Shown piece after piece: positions 43,324 through 51,439 of a stretch of 64,000 nt of DNA. This DNA is from JAJEAD01 sp964420925 (GTDB lineage: Bacteria; Pseudomonadota; Gammaproteobacteria; HK1), in contig CAYQVB010000085.1 in assembly GCA_964420925.1 (NCBI GenBank), forward strand, positions 1-64,000. Reading direction: 5' to 3'. The first letter of the stretch is position 1; the number at the start of each line of letters is the position of its first letter. The notes under the pieces were generated by a model that saw only the letters and a program-made list of their open reading frames with translations, was not told the origin of the DNA and did not search any database. The translations under genes and the position numbers were made by a program.

Positions 43324-44784
43324 ATGTCATTCGTATCCTTCGTGCGCCCGGCGCTCGCCGCCGCCATCCTGTCTCTGATCCCCGGTCCGGCGTTTGCCGC
43401 CGTCGCGGGAACCCTCGACTTCACCACTCACTGGGTCGGCATCCTCGCCCTCGTCCTCTTCGTGCTCGCCTACGTGCTGGTCATCGGCGAGGAAACCCTG
43501 CATCTGAGGAAATCCAAGCCGGTCATGGTCGCGGCGGGCGTCATATGGGCCCTCGTCGCCTTCGTGTACGCGCAGCACGGCGACACCCACACCGCGGAGG
43601 CGGCGGTGCGGCACAACCTGCTCGAGTTCGCGGAGCTCTTCCTCTTCCTGCTCGCCGCGATGACCTACATCAACACGATGGACGAGCGGGGAGTCTTCGA
43701 CGCGCTCCGCGTGTGGCTCGTGAGCCAGGGGTGGTCGTTGCGGCGCATCTTCTGGGTGACGGGGGTGATCTCCTTCTTCATGTCACCCGTGGCCGACAAC
43801 CTCGCCACCGCCCTGCTCATGGCGACGGTGGTAATGGCGGTGGGCGGCGGGGAGCGCCGCTTCGTGGTGGTGGGCTGCATCAACGTGGTCGTCGCCGCGA
43901 ACGCGGGCGGCGCCTTCAGCCCCTTCGGCGACATAACGACCCTGATGGTGTGGCAGAAGGGCATCGTGCAGTTCCAGGAGTTCCTGGTGCTCTTCGTCCC
44001 CTCTCTCGTGAACTGGATCATTCCCGCCGCCATCATGAGCCTTGCCGTCCCGGCCGGGCTGCCCGAGCGCACTGGCGAGGTGGCGAGGGTGCAGTATGGC
44101 GCCTGGGTCGTGGTGGGGCTCTTCATTCTCACCATCGCGATGGCGGTGAGCGCGCACAACTTCCTGCACCTGCCCCCGGTGCTCGGCATGATGACCGGCC
44201 TCGGGCTCCTCAAGCTCTACGGCTACTATCTCAAGCGCCGCGACGACTTCGGTCCGGTCGCGCCGGGCGACGACGAGTTCGTGGGCGCGGCGCTGGAGGT
44301 GGAGCGGGACTCGAAGCATGCGCCATCCGCCGCCACGCCCGCGTTCAACATCTTTCAGTCGCTCGAACGGGCGGAGTGGGACACGCTGATGTTCTTCTAC
44401 GGGATCATCCTGTGCGTCGGTGGCCTCGGCACCCTGGGCTACCTCGGCTTGCTCTCGCAGATCATGTACATCGACATGGGCCCCACCGCGGCCAACATCC
44501 TGGTCGGATTCCTGTCCGCGCTCATCGACAACATCCCGGTGATGTTCGCGGTCCTGCAGATGACGCCGGAGATGAGCCACGGGCAGTGGCTCCTCGTCAC
44601 CCTCACCGCGGGAGTGGGCGGATCGATGCTCTCGATCGGTTCCGCCGCCGGAGTGGCGGTAATGGGCCAGGCCCGTGGCATCTACACCTTCTTCGCCCAC
44701 CTGAAGTGGAGCTGGGCAATCCTGCTCGGCTACATCGCGAGCATCGCCACGCATTTCGCCGTCAACGGGGCGGCTTTCACATGA
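43324..44784 (+). CDS. nhaD: Na+/H+ antiporter NhaD
   Basis: Integral membrane antiporter of 486 residues that expels Na+ or Li+ in exchange for protons, typically at alkaline pH in salt-adapted bacteria. NhaD-type motifs include ISFFMSPVADNLATALLMATV (split by helix ends, around residues 158-178), GGAFSPFGDITTLMVWQKG and FLSALIDNIPVMFAVLQM with the Asp-Asn pair. A cleavable or first-helix signal region, ending near FAAVAGT, precedes them. Length is normal. Confidence 0.9.
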   Translation: MSFVSFVRPALAAAILSLIPGPAFAAVAGTLDFTTHWVGILALVLFVLAYVLVIGEETLHLRKSKPVMVAAGVIWALVAFVYAQHGDTHTAEAAVRHNLLEFAELFLFLLAAMTYINTMDERGVFDALRVWLVSQGWSLRRIFWVTGVISFFMSPVADNLATALLMATVVMAVGGGERRFVVVGCINVVVAANAGGAFSPFGDITTLMVWQKGIVQFQEFLVLFVPSLVNWIIPAAIMSLAVPAGLPERTGEVARVQYGAWVVVGLFILTIAMAVSAHNFLHLPPVLGMMTGLGLLKLYGYYLKRRDDFGPVAPGDDEFVGAALEVERDSKHAPSAATPAFNIFQSLERAEWDTLMFFYGIILCVGGLGTLGYLGLLSQIMYIDMGPTAANILVGFLSALIDNIPVMFAVLQMTPEMSHGQWLLVTLTAGVGGSMLSIGSAAGVAVMGQARGIYTFFAHLKWSWAILLGYIASIATHFAVNGAAFT

Positions 44785-44962
44785 TCGGGTGCCCGTGCGC
44801 AACATTCCCGCGCACCGGACGAGGCGCCGTTCATTGCGCAGGGCCGGGGAGGAACTTCTTCACCTCGGAGCGCGCGGTCATCGGCGGCCGGACGGGGCGG
44901 ACAATCGCGAAGCCGCATGGAGGTGGTGCCTGCTCGTTCCTTGTCCGTGCCCACAATCGCGG

Positions 44963-44997
44963 CCGGTGGATTCCCTTGGTCAGCGGGAATCCACCGG
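44963..44997. repeat. dRS3-like palindrome with perfect 13-bp stem
   Basis: CCGGTGGATTCCC, loop TTGGTCAGC, then the exact complement. It sits in the 240-bp gap between the convergent NhaD and MtfA genes, so it may also end transcription from both sides. Confidence 0.75.
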
Positions 44998-45024
44998 CTT
45001 CACCGATCACCGATACCCGCACGT

Positions 45025-45762
45025 TCAGGAAGCGGCGGAGGGATCCTGGCGATAGAAGCGCGCGAGTTGCTCGTAGACCCGGGGCAGGGCGTCACGGAGT
45101 TCGTCGGGAAGCGTGAAGAAGTACTCGCTTGCGACGGAGAAGAACTCGGCCGGGCTCTCCGCCGCGTACTCGTCGATCAGGGGCGGGTCCCCCTCATCGA
45201 CGCAGCGACAGAGTGCTTCGTACGCTTCGCCGAGGGCTGAGGACCACTGGGCCGGGTCCATGTCACGATGCAGCGGGGGTAGCCCGTTGGTGCTGCCGGT
45301 CAAGGCGTCCAGCTTGTGGGCGAGCTCGTGGATGACGACGTTGAACCCTTCATCTCCTCCGCGCCGCGCCGTGTCGACGTCTTCCCAGGAGACGATCACC
45401 GGGCCGGTCTCCCACGCTTCGCCAACCCGCTCTTCGCAGACCTCGTGCACCACCCCGTCCTCGTCTTCGTAGCTGTGCCGCACGAGGAAGCCGCCGGGAT
45501 AGACGATGAGGGAGCGCCAGCCCCGGTAGTAGTCGAGGTCCAGATTGAGCACCGGCAGACAGGCCTGTGCGGCAAGCTCGGCTTCCATCCACGGCTCGAT
45601 GACCAGCCCCTGGGCTCCCTCGATGGACTTCTGGCGCAGAAACTTGTCCGCCAGCGTCCGCAGGCGCTCGATCTCGGTATCCGTCAAGCGGTCGAACACC
45701 GGGAACTCGCCGAGGGCTTCCCGCCACACGCGATCGTCCATCGTCCGGCGCGCGAAGATCAT
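45025..45762 (-). CDS. mtfA: MtfA-like zinc-dependent peptidase
   Basis: Soluble peptidase of 245 residues. The zinc motif HELAHKLD (about residues 170-177) and downstream Glu in EFFSVASEYFF match MtfA (DgsA anti-repressor family). The N-terminal half (FPVFDRLTDTEIERLRTLAD, then QACLPVLNLDLDYYRGW) is also typical. In E. coli, MtfA acts on the glucose repressor Mlc; no Mlc partner is visible here. Two Met starts are possible (45762 and 45741). Confidence 0.86.
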   Translation of the reverse strand: MIFARRTMDDRVWREALGEFPVFDRLTDTEIERLRTLADKFLRQKSIEGAQGLVIEPWMEAELAAQACLPVLNLDLDYYRGWRSLIVYPGGFLVRHSYEDEDGVVHEVCEERVGEAWETGPVIVSWEDVDTARRGGDEGFNVVIHELAHKLDALTGSTNGLPPLHRDMDPAQWSSALGEAYEALCRCVDEGDPPLIDEYAAESPAEFFSVASEYFFTLPDELRDALPRVYEQLARFYRQDPSAAS

Positions 45763-46084
45763 GTCAGTGCGCGGCCGGGAGCCCAATCCGGCCTGGCCGG
45801 AACCAAGAGCCTGGATTCCCGCCTGCGCAGGAATGACGAGGAATGGCGTTCTGACCGTTGCCTGTCATTCCCGCGCAGAGCCTGCCCCCGGCAAGAGCGG
45901 GGGCGGGAATCCACGAATCCCGAAAAAACCTCGTCATCTTGCCTGAGACTTCACGGACGAGGGACTGAGAAGCCGGGCGCCGTGCCAGGCGGGGGACGGC
46001 GAGCGGAGCGGCGGCCGCCGGGGCAGTCCTGGTCAGGGAGTGGAGTCCCGGCGAGAGCAAGCGCCCTGAACCTCTGAAGGCGGA
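45763..46084. repeat. 322-bp intergenic region with paired dRS3-like repeats (45811-45915)
   Basis: CTGGATTCCCGCCTGCGCAG followed by GAATGACG (45811-45838) is one unit. A second, inverse unit (45862-45915) begins CTGTCATTCCCGCGCAGA and ends GGGCGGGAATCCACG, with an extra GC-rich segment in its loop. The 5' flank CTGGCCGGAACC also precedes the pair at 13.57 kb, so the element probably includes it. The remainder holds no gene that I can support. Confidence 0.7.
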
Positions 46085-46603
46085 TCAGCGATCGCCTTCT
46101 CGCGGGACGGTCGGAGTGCCGTCGACGGGTTCGCCGTCCCAATAGTCGAGCGCACTCGATCGCCTGGCGACAAAGCGGTTCTCCTCTCCTCCGTCGAAGT
46201 ACGCGCCGTACTTCCCGGAGTCCGGGTAGTAGCAGACGTCGGGGAGCTGCATTCCGCTGAGCGCGAGGTAGCGCAGTGTCCTCTCAGACGTATTGACGAT
46301 CTGGTGGGCGGTGTCCGGGCCGGGCGGAGTCAGGATGACATCGCCGGCCCGGACGGGGTACTCGTCATCGTCGTAACGCAAGGTGCCTTCCCCTTCGAGA
46401 ACCACGAAGAGTTCCTCCTGCCCATAGTGCAGGTGGTAGGGCCACGCCCGCTTTCCGGCCTCCAGCACCACCAGCGTGCACCCAATCTGGCGGGAGCCGA
46501 GGGTTGCGCCGACTTTCCCGAGCATCGCGGCAAAGTGCGCCCCCTTTCCGTACGGCTCGAGGAGGAGATCGGCGAGATTGACGATCGGGGCTTTGCGCTC
46601 CAT
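46085..46603 (-). CDS. Cupin-domain protein
   Basis: Single-domain cupin of 172 residues. Cupin motif 1 is PYHLHYGQEELFVVLEGEGT (about residues 55-74) with two His and a Glu, and motif 2 is PPGPDTAHQIVNTSE (about 93-107), so a metal site is likely intact. It might be a sugar or organic-acid isomerase/dioxygenase or a metal-sensing protein. It has GAGGAG ahead of the ATG and is the last gene of a three-gene minus-strand set. Confidence 0.82.
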   Translation of the reverse strand: MERKAPIVNLADLLLEPYGKGAHFAAMLGKVGATLGSRQIGCTLVVLEAGKRAWPYHLHYGQEELFVVLEGEGTLRYDDDEYPVRAGDVILTPPGPDTAHQIVNTSERTLRYLALSGMQLPDVCYYPDSGKYGAYFDGGEENRFVARRSSALDYWDGEPVDGTPTVPREGDR

Positions 46604-46656
46604 GGCGGACTCCTCGTTCGAATGGAGTTCGGGCAGTGGACGAATCACTCCCTGAT

Positions 46657-47046
46657 TCAGTTTGGAAAACTCTCCGCTCTTCCCTTCGGGTAGTAATGTT
46701 CCCAGTTCTGACCGTCGAAAGTCCGGTGATCGACATTGCGCACCGTTCCCTCGTCGATGCAGCGCAGGTTCACGCTGATGCCGTCTGGATGTGAGCGCGG
46801 AACGTAGAACGACTTCACACCGCAGTGCCGGCAGAAGCGGTGCCGCGCAGTACCGGTGTTGAAGGTGTACTCGCTCAGATCTTCTTCGCCGCAGAGGAGC
46901 CGGAAACGCTCCTTCGGCACGATGACCCCGAGGTACCCGGACTTGCTGCACACCGAGCAGTTGCACTCCGACACTACGAGATCCGTTTCCGCCGCGAACT
47001 CGTAGCGCACTCTTCCGCAATGGCATCCGCCGCGGTGAGTCACCAT
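46657..47046 (-). CDS. GFA-family protein (Mss4-like zinc fold)
   Basis: A 129-residue protein of the glutathione-dependent formaldehyde-activating (GFA) family. Zinc ligands are visible as GGCHCGRVRYEF (Cys-x-Cys, residues about 7-18), SECNCSVCSKSGYLG (about 26-40) and FCRHCGVKSFY (about 71-81). The original Gfa activity is disputed, and other members may act on other thiol adducts or simply bind zinc. It starts 17 bp behind the beta-hydroxyacid dehydrogenase gene. Confidence 0.85.
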   Translation of the reverse strand: MVTHRGGCHCGRVRYEFAAETDLVVSECNCSVCSKSGYLGVIVPKERFRLLCGEEDLSEYTFNTGTARHRFCRHCGVKSFYVPRSHPDGISVNLRCIDEGTVRNVDHRTFDGQNWEHYYPKGRAESFPN

Positions 47047-47063
47047 GTGCGCATCCTCCTTTA

Positions 47064-47981
47064 TCACTCCGGCCCGGGCTTCTGGGTGAAACGTACCGGT
47101 GGCTCTCCACAGCTCTCGCAGAGCGCGTCGAGCAGGGCCGAGAAGTCCTTGCCTCCGAAGCCCCCGGCCCGTGCGAGGTTCAGGCTCTCCCGGGCGGCCG
47201 CCCCCAGGGTCATCGGCACCCGCTCCGCTCCCGCCGCCTCGAGGGCGAGGCTCAGGTCCTTGTGCGCGAGATCGATCTGAAAGCCGGGCTCGATGTCGCC
47301 CGCAAGCACCTTCGTGGCGTAGTTCATCCGGAGCTGGCCGTTGGTGGCAGTGGTGCCGTGTATGACTTCGAGGCTGCGGTCGAGATCCAGCCCGAAGGCC
47401 TGCATCAGGGTGAGCGCCTCGGCGTTCATCTGGCAGGAAGTGATCGCGAGGTAGTTGTTGATGAGCTTGGTACGGATGCCGGAGCCGGCCGGGCCGCAGC
47501 GATGGATGTCGGTGCCCATCGCGGCCAGCATCGGCTCGATCGCGTCGCAGTCCGCGTCGTCTCCCCCCAGCATGAACAGGCACTCGCCGCGGTCGGCGTG
47601 ACTCGCCAGGCGCCCGATCGGCGCGTCGACGAAACGCATCCCGGCTTCCGCGAGCGCGGCGGCGAGGCGGTCGGTGCTGGCCGGCGCGATGGTGCTCATT
47701 TCCACCACCAGCGTGCCGGGGCTCGCGGAAGCCACGACCCCTTCGGGACCGAGCAGGACCTGCTCGACTTCCACATGGGTGGGGAGCACGGTGAAGACGG
47801 TATCGGAGCTGCGTGCGAGCTCGGCCACGCTCGACGCCGCCTTGGCGCCGTGGCGCACGACGGCGGAGACGGCCTCCGGGACGATGTCGTAGACAACGAC
47901 CGCGAAGCCTGTGCGCACCAGATTCGAAGCCATCGGCCGGCCCATCCGCCCGAGTCCGATGAATCCGATGCTTCCTCCCAT
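47064..47981 (-). CDS. Beta-hydroxyacid dehydrogenase (3-hydroxyisobutyrate dehydrogenase family)
   Basis: NAD(P)-dependent dehydrogenase of 305 residues. The N-terminal Rossmann motif is IGFIGLGRMGRPMASNLVR (about 4-22), substrate motif VEMSTIAPAS, FVDAPIGRLASHADRG (where DAPVSGG is more usual), and the catalytic Lys in GIRTKLINNYLA (about 170-181). Substrates could be 3-hydroxyisobutyrate, tartronate semialdehyde, sulfolactaldehyde or similar. The unusual APIGR motif suggests a non-standard substrate. The Met before GGSIGF is chosen; a GTG three codons upstream is possible. Confidence 0.83.
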   Translation of the reverse strand: MGGSIGFIGLGRMGRPMASNLVRTGFAVVVYDIVPEAVSAVVRHGAKAASSVAELARSSDTVFTVLPTHVEVEQVLLGPEGVVASASPGTLVVEMSTIAPASTDRLAAALAEAGMRFVDAPIGRLASHADRGECLFMLGGDDADCDAIEPMLAAMGTDIHRCGPAGSGIRTKLINNYLAITSCQMNAEALTLMQAFGLDLDRSLEVIHGTTATNGQLRMNYATKVLAGDIEPGFQIDLAHKDLSLALEAAGAERVPMTLGAAARESLNLARAGGFGGKDFSALLDALCESCGEPPVRFTQKPGPE

Positions 47982-48108
47982 GCCTTCCACTCGCTTCCCG
48001 GTCGCGCCCGGTCATCTGCATTCCGAGCGGCATTCTACGTGCGAACACGAGATCGGTTGCGGGAATCCACTGTTCTGCCGCCGGTCCAGACTCCGTCGTT
48101 CCCTTGAT

Positions 48109-48235
48109 CGAGCCGGCCACGGCCGCGGGCCGTCCCGCGGTCGGGCAAGAAGCATCGCAGGAGCCGAAGGTCGGAGGCGTTTCTCCCGAAAACCGACTCC
48201 CTTCGTATTCAACGGGTTACAGGATGCTTCATCAA
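48109..48235. mobile_element. 127-bp structured insert in a second repeat copy
   Basis: It interrupts the repeat at the same place as the 4.3-kb insert, directly after CTTGAT. It contains an outer perfect 8-bp stem GAAGCATC/GATGCTTC (48149-48156 with 48223-48230) and an inner stem CGAAGG-TCGG with CCGA...CCTTCG (48165-48174 with 48193-48205). It shares no obvious sequence with the 4.3-kb insert. Identity unknown. Confidence 0.4.
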
Positions 48236-48373
48236 GCGGGAATCCACCGTCGGCAGTTTTGGCCATGAAGGACGAATGAACAGGCATCTCCATGCAGTAT
48301 GGCCATCTCTCGCCTTGTCCAAACACCGATGCGCGGCTTGCCTCGCGTTCATATTGCGGCGGCAGCGTCCGTC

Positions 48374-48404
48374 TTCATCTACGCCGCGCGGGACTCCCTA
48401 TAAT
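48374..48404 (+). promoter_or_regulatory. Promoter of the DUF169 gene
   Basis: A consensus TATAAT (48399-48404) lies 32 bp before the ATG, and TTCATC (48374-48379) could be a weak -35 at 19-bp spacing. Confidence 0.5.
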
Positions 48405-48436
48405 CGCGGAAGGGAAGCCCACGGAGTAACGACGGC

Positions 48437-49216
48437 ATGAAGGCTGCGGACGACGCATCGCCCACCCCTTGGCGGGAACTCAACGATCGTCTGGTTTCGG
48501 CGCTCAAACCCTACGCGGCGCCGGTGGCCATCTCCTTTCACGCCCCGGGCGAGGACCCGTGCGTCGAGGGCCTGGAGCCCGATTATCCCGAGCCCAACGA
48601 GCGTGGCCGGACCGGACAGGTGCCGGCCGGCTGCGTGTTCTGGATCCGGGGAGCGAGCGATACCTTCGCCACTGTCAAAGCCGATCACGCCAACTGCAGC
48701 GTCGGCAGCTATACGCACGGGTTCGTGACCCTGGAGGAGGCGGCCGCGATGGATGACGTCGAAGCCGTCCTCGCCGCGGGCTGGGTCGACGAGGCGGCGG
48801 TGATGGGGCTTCCGCACCTCTCCGAGAAGCCGGGGGCGGTCGTTTACGGGCCGCTGGCCGACAGCCGGGGGGAGCCGGACGTGGTGCTTCTCCGAATCAA
48901 CGGGTTCGCGCTGATGACACTCAAGGGCGCATTCCCCGAGATGCCGATCGAGGGCAAGCCGCAGTGCCACATCGTGGCGATGGCGAAGGACCAGGGCGCG
49001 GTCGCCGCCAGCGTCGGCTGCGCCCTCAGTCGATCCCGAACCGGGATGCGCTCCGAAGAGATGACCTGCGTCATTCCGGGCCGGCGTCTCGAGGAAGCGA
49101 TCGAGAAGCTCGAAGCGATCGTCGCGCTCGATCGCGCGATGGCGAGATACGCATCGGCCGACGCGAAACGCTTCGCAAAGGGGGCAGGCGCCGCACCCGC
49201 GGTGAACGGAGCCTGA
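48437..49216 (+). CDS. DUF169-family protein
   Basis: A 259-residue soluble protein of the uncharacterised DUF169 family, which has a cysteine-bearing fold sometimes found beside tetrapyrrole or metal genes. Family-like stretches are APVAISFHAPGEDP near residue 29, NCSVGSYTHGFV (about 92-103), a VVYGPLAD motif and VAASVGCALSRSRTGMRSEEMTCVIPG (read across about 192-218). No membrane segment. A clear -10 box is upstream, and it is probably monocistronic. Function unknown. Confidence 0.75.
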   Translation: MKAADDASPTPWRELNDRLVSALKPYAAPVAISFHAPGEDPCVEGLEPDYPEPNERGRTGQVPAGCVFWIRGASDTFATVKADHANCSVGSYTHGFVTLEEAAAMDDVEAVLAAGWVDEAAVMGLPHLSEKPGAVVYGPLADSRGEPDVVLLRINGFALMTLKGAFPEMPIEGKPQCHIVAMAKDQGAVAASVGCALSRSRTGMRSEEMTCVIPGRRLEEAIEKLEAIVALDRAMARYASADAKRFAKGAGAAPAVNGA

Positions 49217-49358
49217 TCCGCACACCGCCCAACGACTCTCGCCTTCGCCGTTCAGGGCGCCGAGCGCGTTTTCCGGGAGCACTCACGATTCGGGGAAGCG
49301 CCGATTTCGCGCGGCGTCCGAGGCCGGAGCACGGCAAGGACCGAGCAATCCGAAGGGC

Positions 49359-49874
49359 CTACGTGTCCTCGTGTTGCCTCGATTCCCGTCCCCCTTGCCC
49401 GGCGACGTAGCTCGTCCTCGTCTCGCGGACCCCTTCCCCGACCGCTGCCTCTCTCCCCGCTGCCATGGTGAAACGGTCCGGCTGGAAGCTTCGCTCAACC
49501 ACTCCCTGAAGCCTGCCCACATCCTGGCGGAGGTCGGCGATCTGCTCCCCGTGAGCGTCGAGCTTGTCTTCGAGGCGACGATAGTCCTCGCGCATCTCGT
49601 GGAATCCTCGTCGCGTGTCCTCCCTCGCCTCCGCGAAGTGCCGCTGCGCGTCAGCGAACTGCCGCTGCACGTCAGCGAACTGCCGCTGCATATCTGCCCT
49701 GAGTTCGTCGAAGTGCCGTTGCGTTTCGGTCTTGTGGTCTTCGAGCTGGCGTCGGGTGTCTGCCTTGACCTCCGCAAAACGCCGGTCCATGTAGCGGATG
49801 AGCCATGCGGCAAAAGCGCCGAAGATGGCGAGGGTGCTGCCCACCGTTGTGATGACTTGAGTCGTGGGATCCAC
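49359..49874 (-). CDS. Membrane-anchored coiled-coil protein with heptad repeats
   Basis: A 171-residue protein. One membrane helix (VITTVGSTLAIFGAFAAWLI, about residues 7-26) precedes a long coiled coil (about 28-110). Its core is a repeated seven-residue unit (RQFADVQ, RQFADAQ, RHFAEAR), encoded by 21-bp tandem repeats at about 49630-49692. The C-terminal 50 residues are not coiled. No enzyme motif is present. It resembles small membrane-linked coiled-coil proteins of unknown role and the 113-residue protein at 34.8 kb. Confidence 0.65.
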   Translation of the reverse strand: MDPTTQVITTVGSTLAIFGAFAAWLIRYMDRRFAEVKADTRRQLEDHKTETQRHFDELRADMQRQFADVQRQFADAQRHFAEAREDTRRGFHEMREDYRRLEDKLDAHGEQIADLRQDVGRLQGVVERSFQPDRFTMAAGREAAVGEGVRETRTSYVAGQGGRESRQHEDT

Positions 49875-50388
49875 CTGTCAGCACCCTGTCCCGTCGGCAT
49901 TCATACTCACGGAGTTCTCGAGCGTAGCGCCGGTCGGATACCACCATCGCTCCGCAGGGCTCGAGGTCCTTCGGAGCCGCCCTCGTTCCTGCGAACACTA
50001 TCGCAGTGCGAAGGAAGGGGGAAAGGGCCGTGGGTCAGCGAATGGCTCGACCGTCGTACGCGCAGAGGCTGCCGGGATGTCGGACTCTGCCTATCGGGTG
50101 TTGCGATTCTCATCGAGGGCAGGATCCCGCCCGATGCGACGAAGCTTGCTCGTTACCCCCGCACGCCCGGTCCCTTCGTCCTGTCGCCGGCGCACCGGCG
50201 CTTCGATGCGCCGAACAGCCCACTGAACCTGGGTGTGACGCTTCTCGGACCGGTCAGCAACCCCTGCCTGCGTGGTGATTGCGCTCGATTGGGCGGGCCG
50301 GTAAGACCAACGAAAAGTGGAAGTTCGACGATTTGAGGCACCGTCAGGATACGGCCCGAAAGCTTGCTGCTTACGGGCCGTACGCAGT
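49875..50388. other. 514-bp intergenic region
   Basis: Between the coiled-coil gene and the second M19 gene. Frames are open on both strands but none has family-like sequence. The one clear structure is a 9-bp perfect stem (TACGGCCCG/CGGGCCGTA, 50350-50382) close to the M19 stop codon. No promoter or repeat of the dRS3-like family is visible. Confidence 0.5.
50350..50382 (-). terminator. Hairpin at the 3' end of the M19 gene
   Basis: TACGGCCCG and its complement, with a 15-base loop, begin 6 bp past the stop codon on the minus strand. There is no T-run after it. Confidence 0.45.
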
Positions 50389-51414
50389 TCACGCCCGCTG
50401 CCACACCTGGCTCGCGATCCGCAGGAAGTTCTCCCCCAGGATGGCGCGCACGTCCCATTCCCTGTAACCGCGCTCGAGCAGCTTTTCGGTTACCCGCGGG
50501 AACGCTTCGGGCGGAATGTAGGTCGAGCTCGAGAGGCTCGCGCCCGAGTACTGGCGCTCCGGCCAATAGTTCGGGTTGTGCGGAATGCCGGAACCGGGTG
50601 CCTCGGCCTCGAGAATGCTGTCCATTCCAATGCCGACGTGCTCGGGACCGACGAGGGAGACCATGTGATCGATGTGCTCGACGAGGTGCTCGACGGTAGC
50701 GCCTCCGGGTCCGAGGAAGAGGCCCACTCCGGTCACGCCGACCACACCCCCGGTCTGCGCGCACGCCACGATCTGGTCGTCGCGGATGTTGCGCTCGTGG
50801 TCCCACAGGCGTCGCGCGTTCGAGTGGGAGAAGATGACGGGCGCGGTAGACGCCTCCATCGCCTCCATCGTGGTGCGGTATGCACTGTGGGAGCAATCCA
50901 CCACCATCCCGACCCGGTTCATCTCGCGGATGACGTCCCGGCCAAAGGGCGTCAGCCCGACATCTTCGTCGTGGCAACCGCCGCCGGCTAGGTTGTTGCG
51001 GTTGTAGGCGAACAGCATCTGCCGGACACCGAGCTTGTAGTACAGATCCACCATCCCGGCGTCGCCGTTGAGCGCGTCCATGCCTTCGAGGTCGTACGCG
51101 ACGGCGATCTTCGACTCGCGCTTCGCCCGGTGAATGTCCTCGACGGTGTTGACTTCGACCACGGCGTCGTCGTGTGCACGCACCCAGTGGCGATACCGGG
51201 ACAGCGCCTCCACCGCGAGCGTCCACGGCATGACGTCGTACCCCGCATTGATCGACAGGTAGTCGACGCCCGACGACACCCAGCGGCTCAACTCCTCGAG
51301 GTGCGATGCCCGGTGATACGCGAAGCCGCCGTGGTTGTCCCACACCATCGCGGCGCGGTGCAGCGCGGCCGCGTCCTGCGCAACCCCCCATGCGTTGTCG
51401 CTCTTGTCGGACAT
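50389..51414 (-). CDS. Membrane dipeptidase family protein (peptidase M19), second copy
   Basis: A 341-residue TIM-barrel hydrolase. Metal-site landmarks are VWDNHGG (about residues 24-30; the first His kept, but the Asp of the usual His-x-Asp changed), AYDLEGMDAL (bridging Glu, about 110), VVDCSHSAYRTT, IFSHSNARR and GIGMDSILE. Canonical members cleave dipeptides, beta-lactams or D-amino-acid amides. It diverges from the 9.4-kb copy, which lacks more of the site. It lies 25 bp behind a UbiX gene and is likely cotranscribed. Confidence 0.82.
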   Translation of the reverse strand: MSDKSDNAWGVAQDAAALHRAAMVWDNHGGFAYHRASHLEELSRWVSSGVDYLSINAGYDVMPWTLAVEALSRYRHWVRAHDDAVVEVNTVEDIHRAKRESKIAVAYDLEGMDALNGDAGMVDLYYKLGVRQMLFAYNRNNLAGGGCHDEDVGLTPFGRDVIREMNRVGMVVDCSHSAYRTTMEAMEASTAPVIFSHSNARRLWDHERNIRDDQIVACAQTGGVVGVTGVGLFLGPGGATVEHLVEHIDHMVSLVGPEHVGIGMDSILEAEAPGSGIPHNPNYWPERQYSGASLSSSTYIPPEAFPRVTEKLLERGYREWDVRAILGENFLRIASQVWQRA

Positions 51415-51439
51415 CTTCGAGCCCTCGAGTCAGGTGTGC

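Larger units (their letters stand above)
47982..48436. repeat. 455-bp intergenic region with an interrupted dRS3-like repeat (48058-48247)
   Basis: A half unit (GCGGGAATCCAC, 48059-48070) is followed by GTCGTTCCCTTGAT (48095-48108) and, 127 bp later, by GCGGGAATCCACC and a GGCCATGAAGGACG tail. Apart from this the gap holds the DUF169 promoter near its right end. Confidence 0.65.

Noticed and set aside
50006..50278. A 90-codon plus-strand frame in the 514-bp gap
   Set aside because: Cys- and Pro-rich with no homology I recognise, no convincing ribosome site; probably chance.
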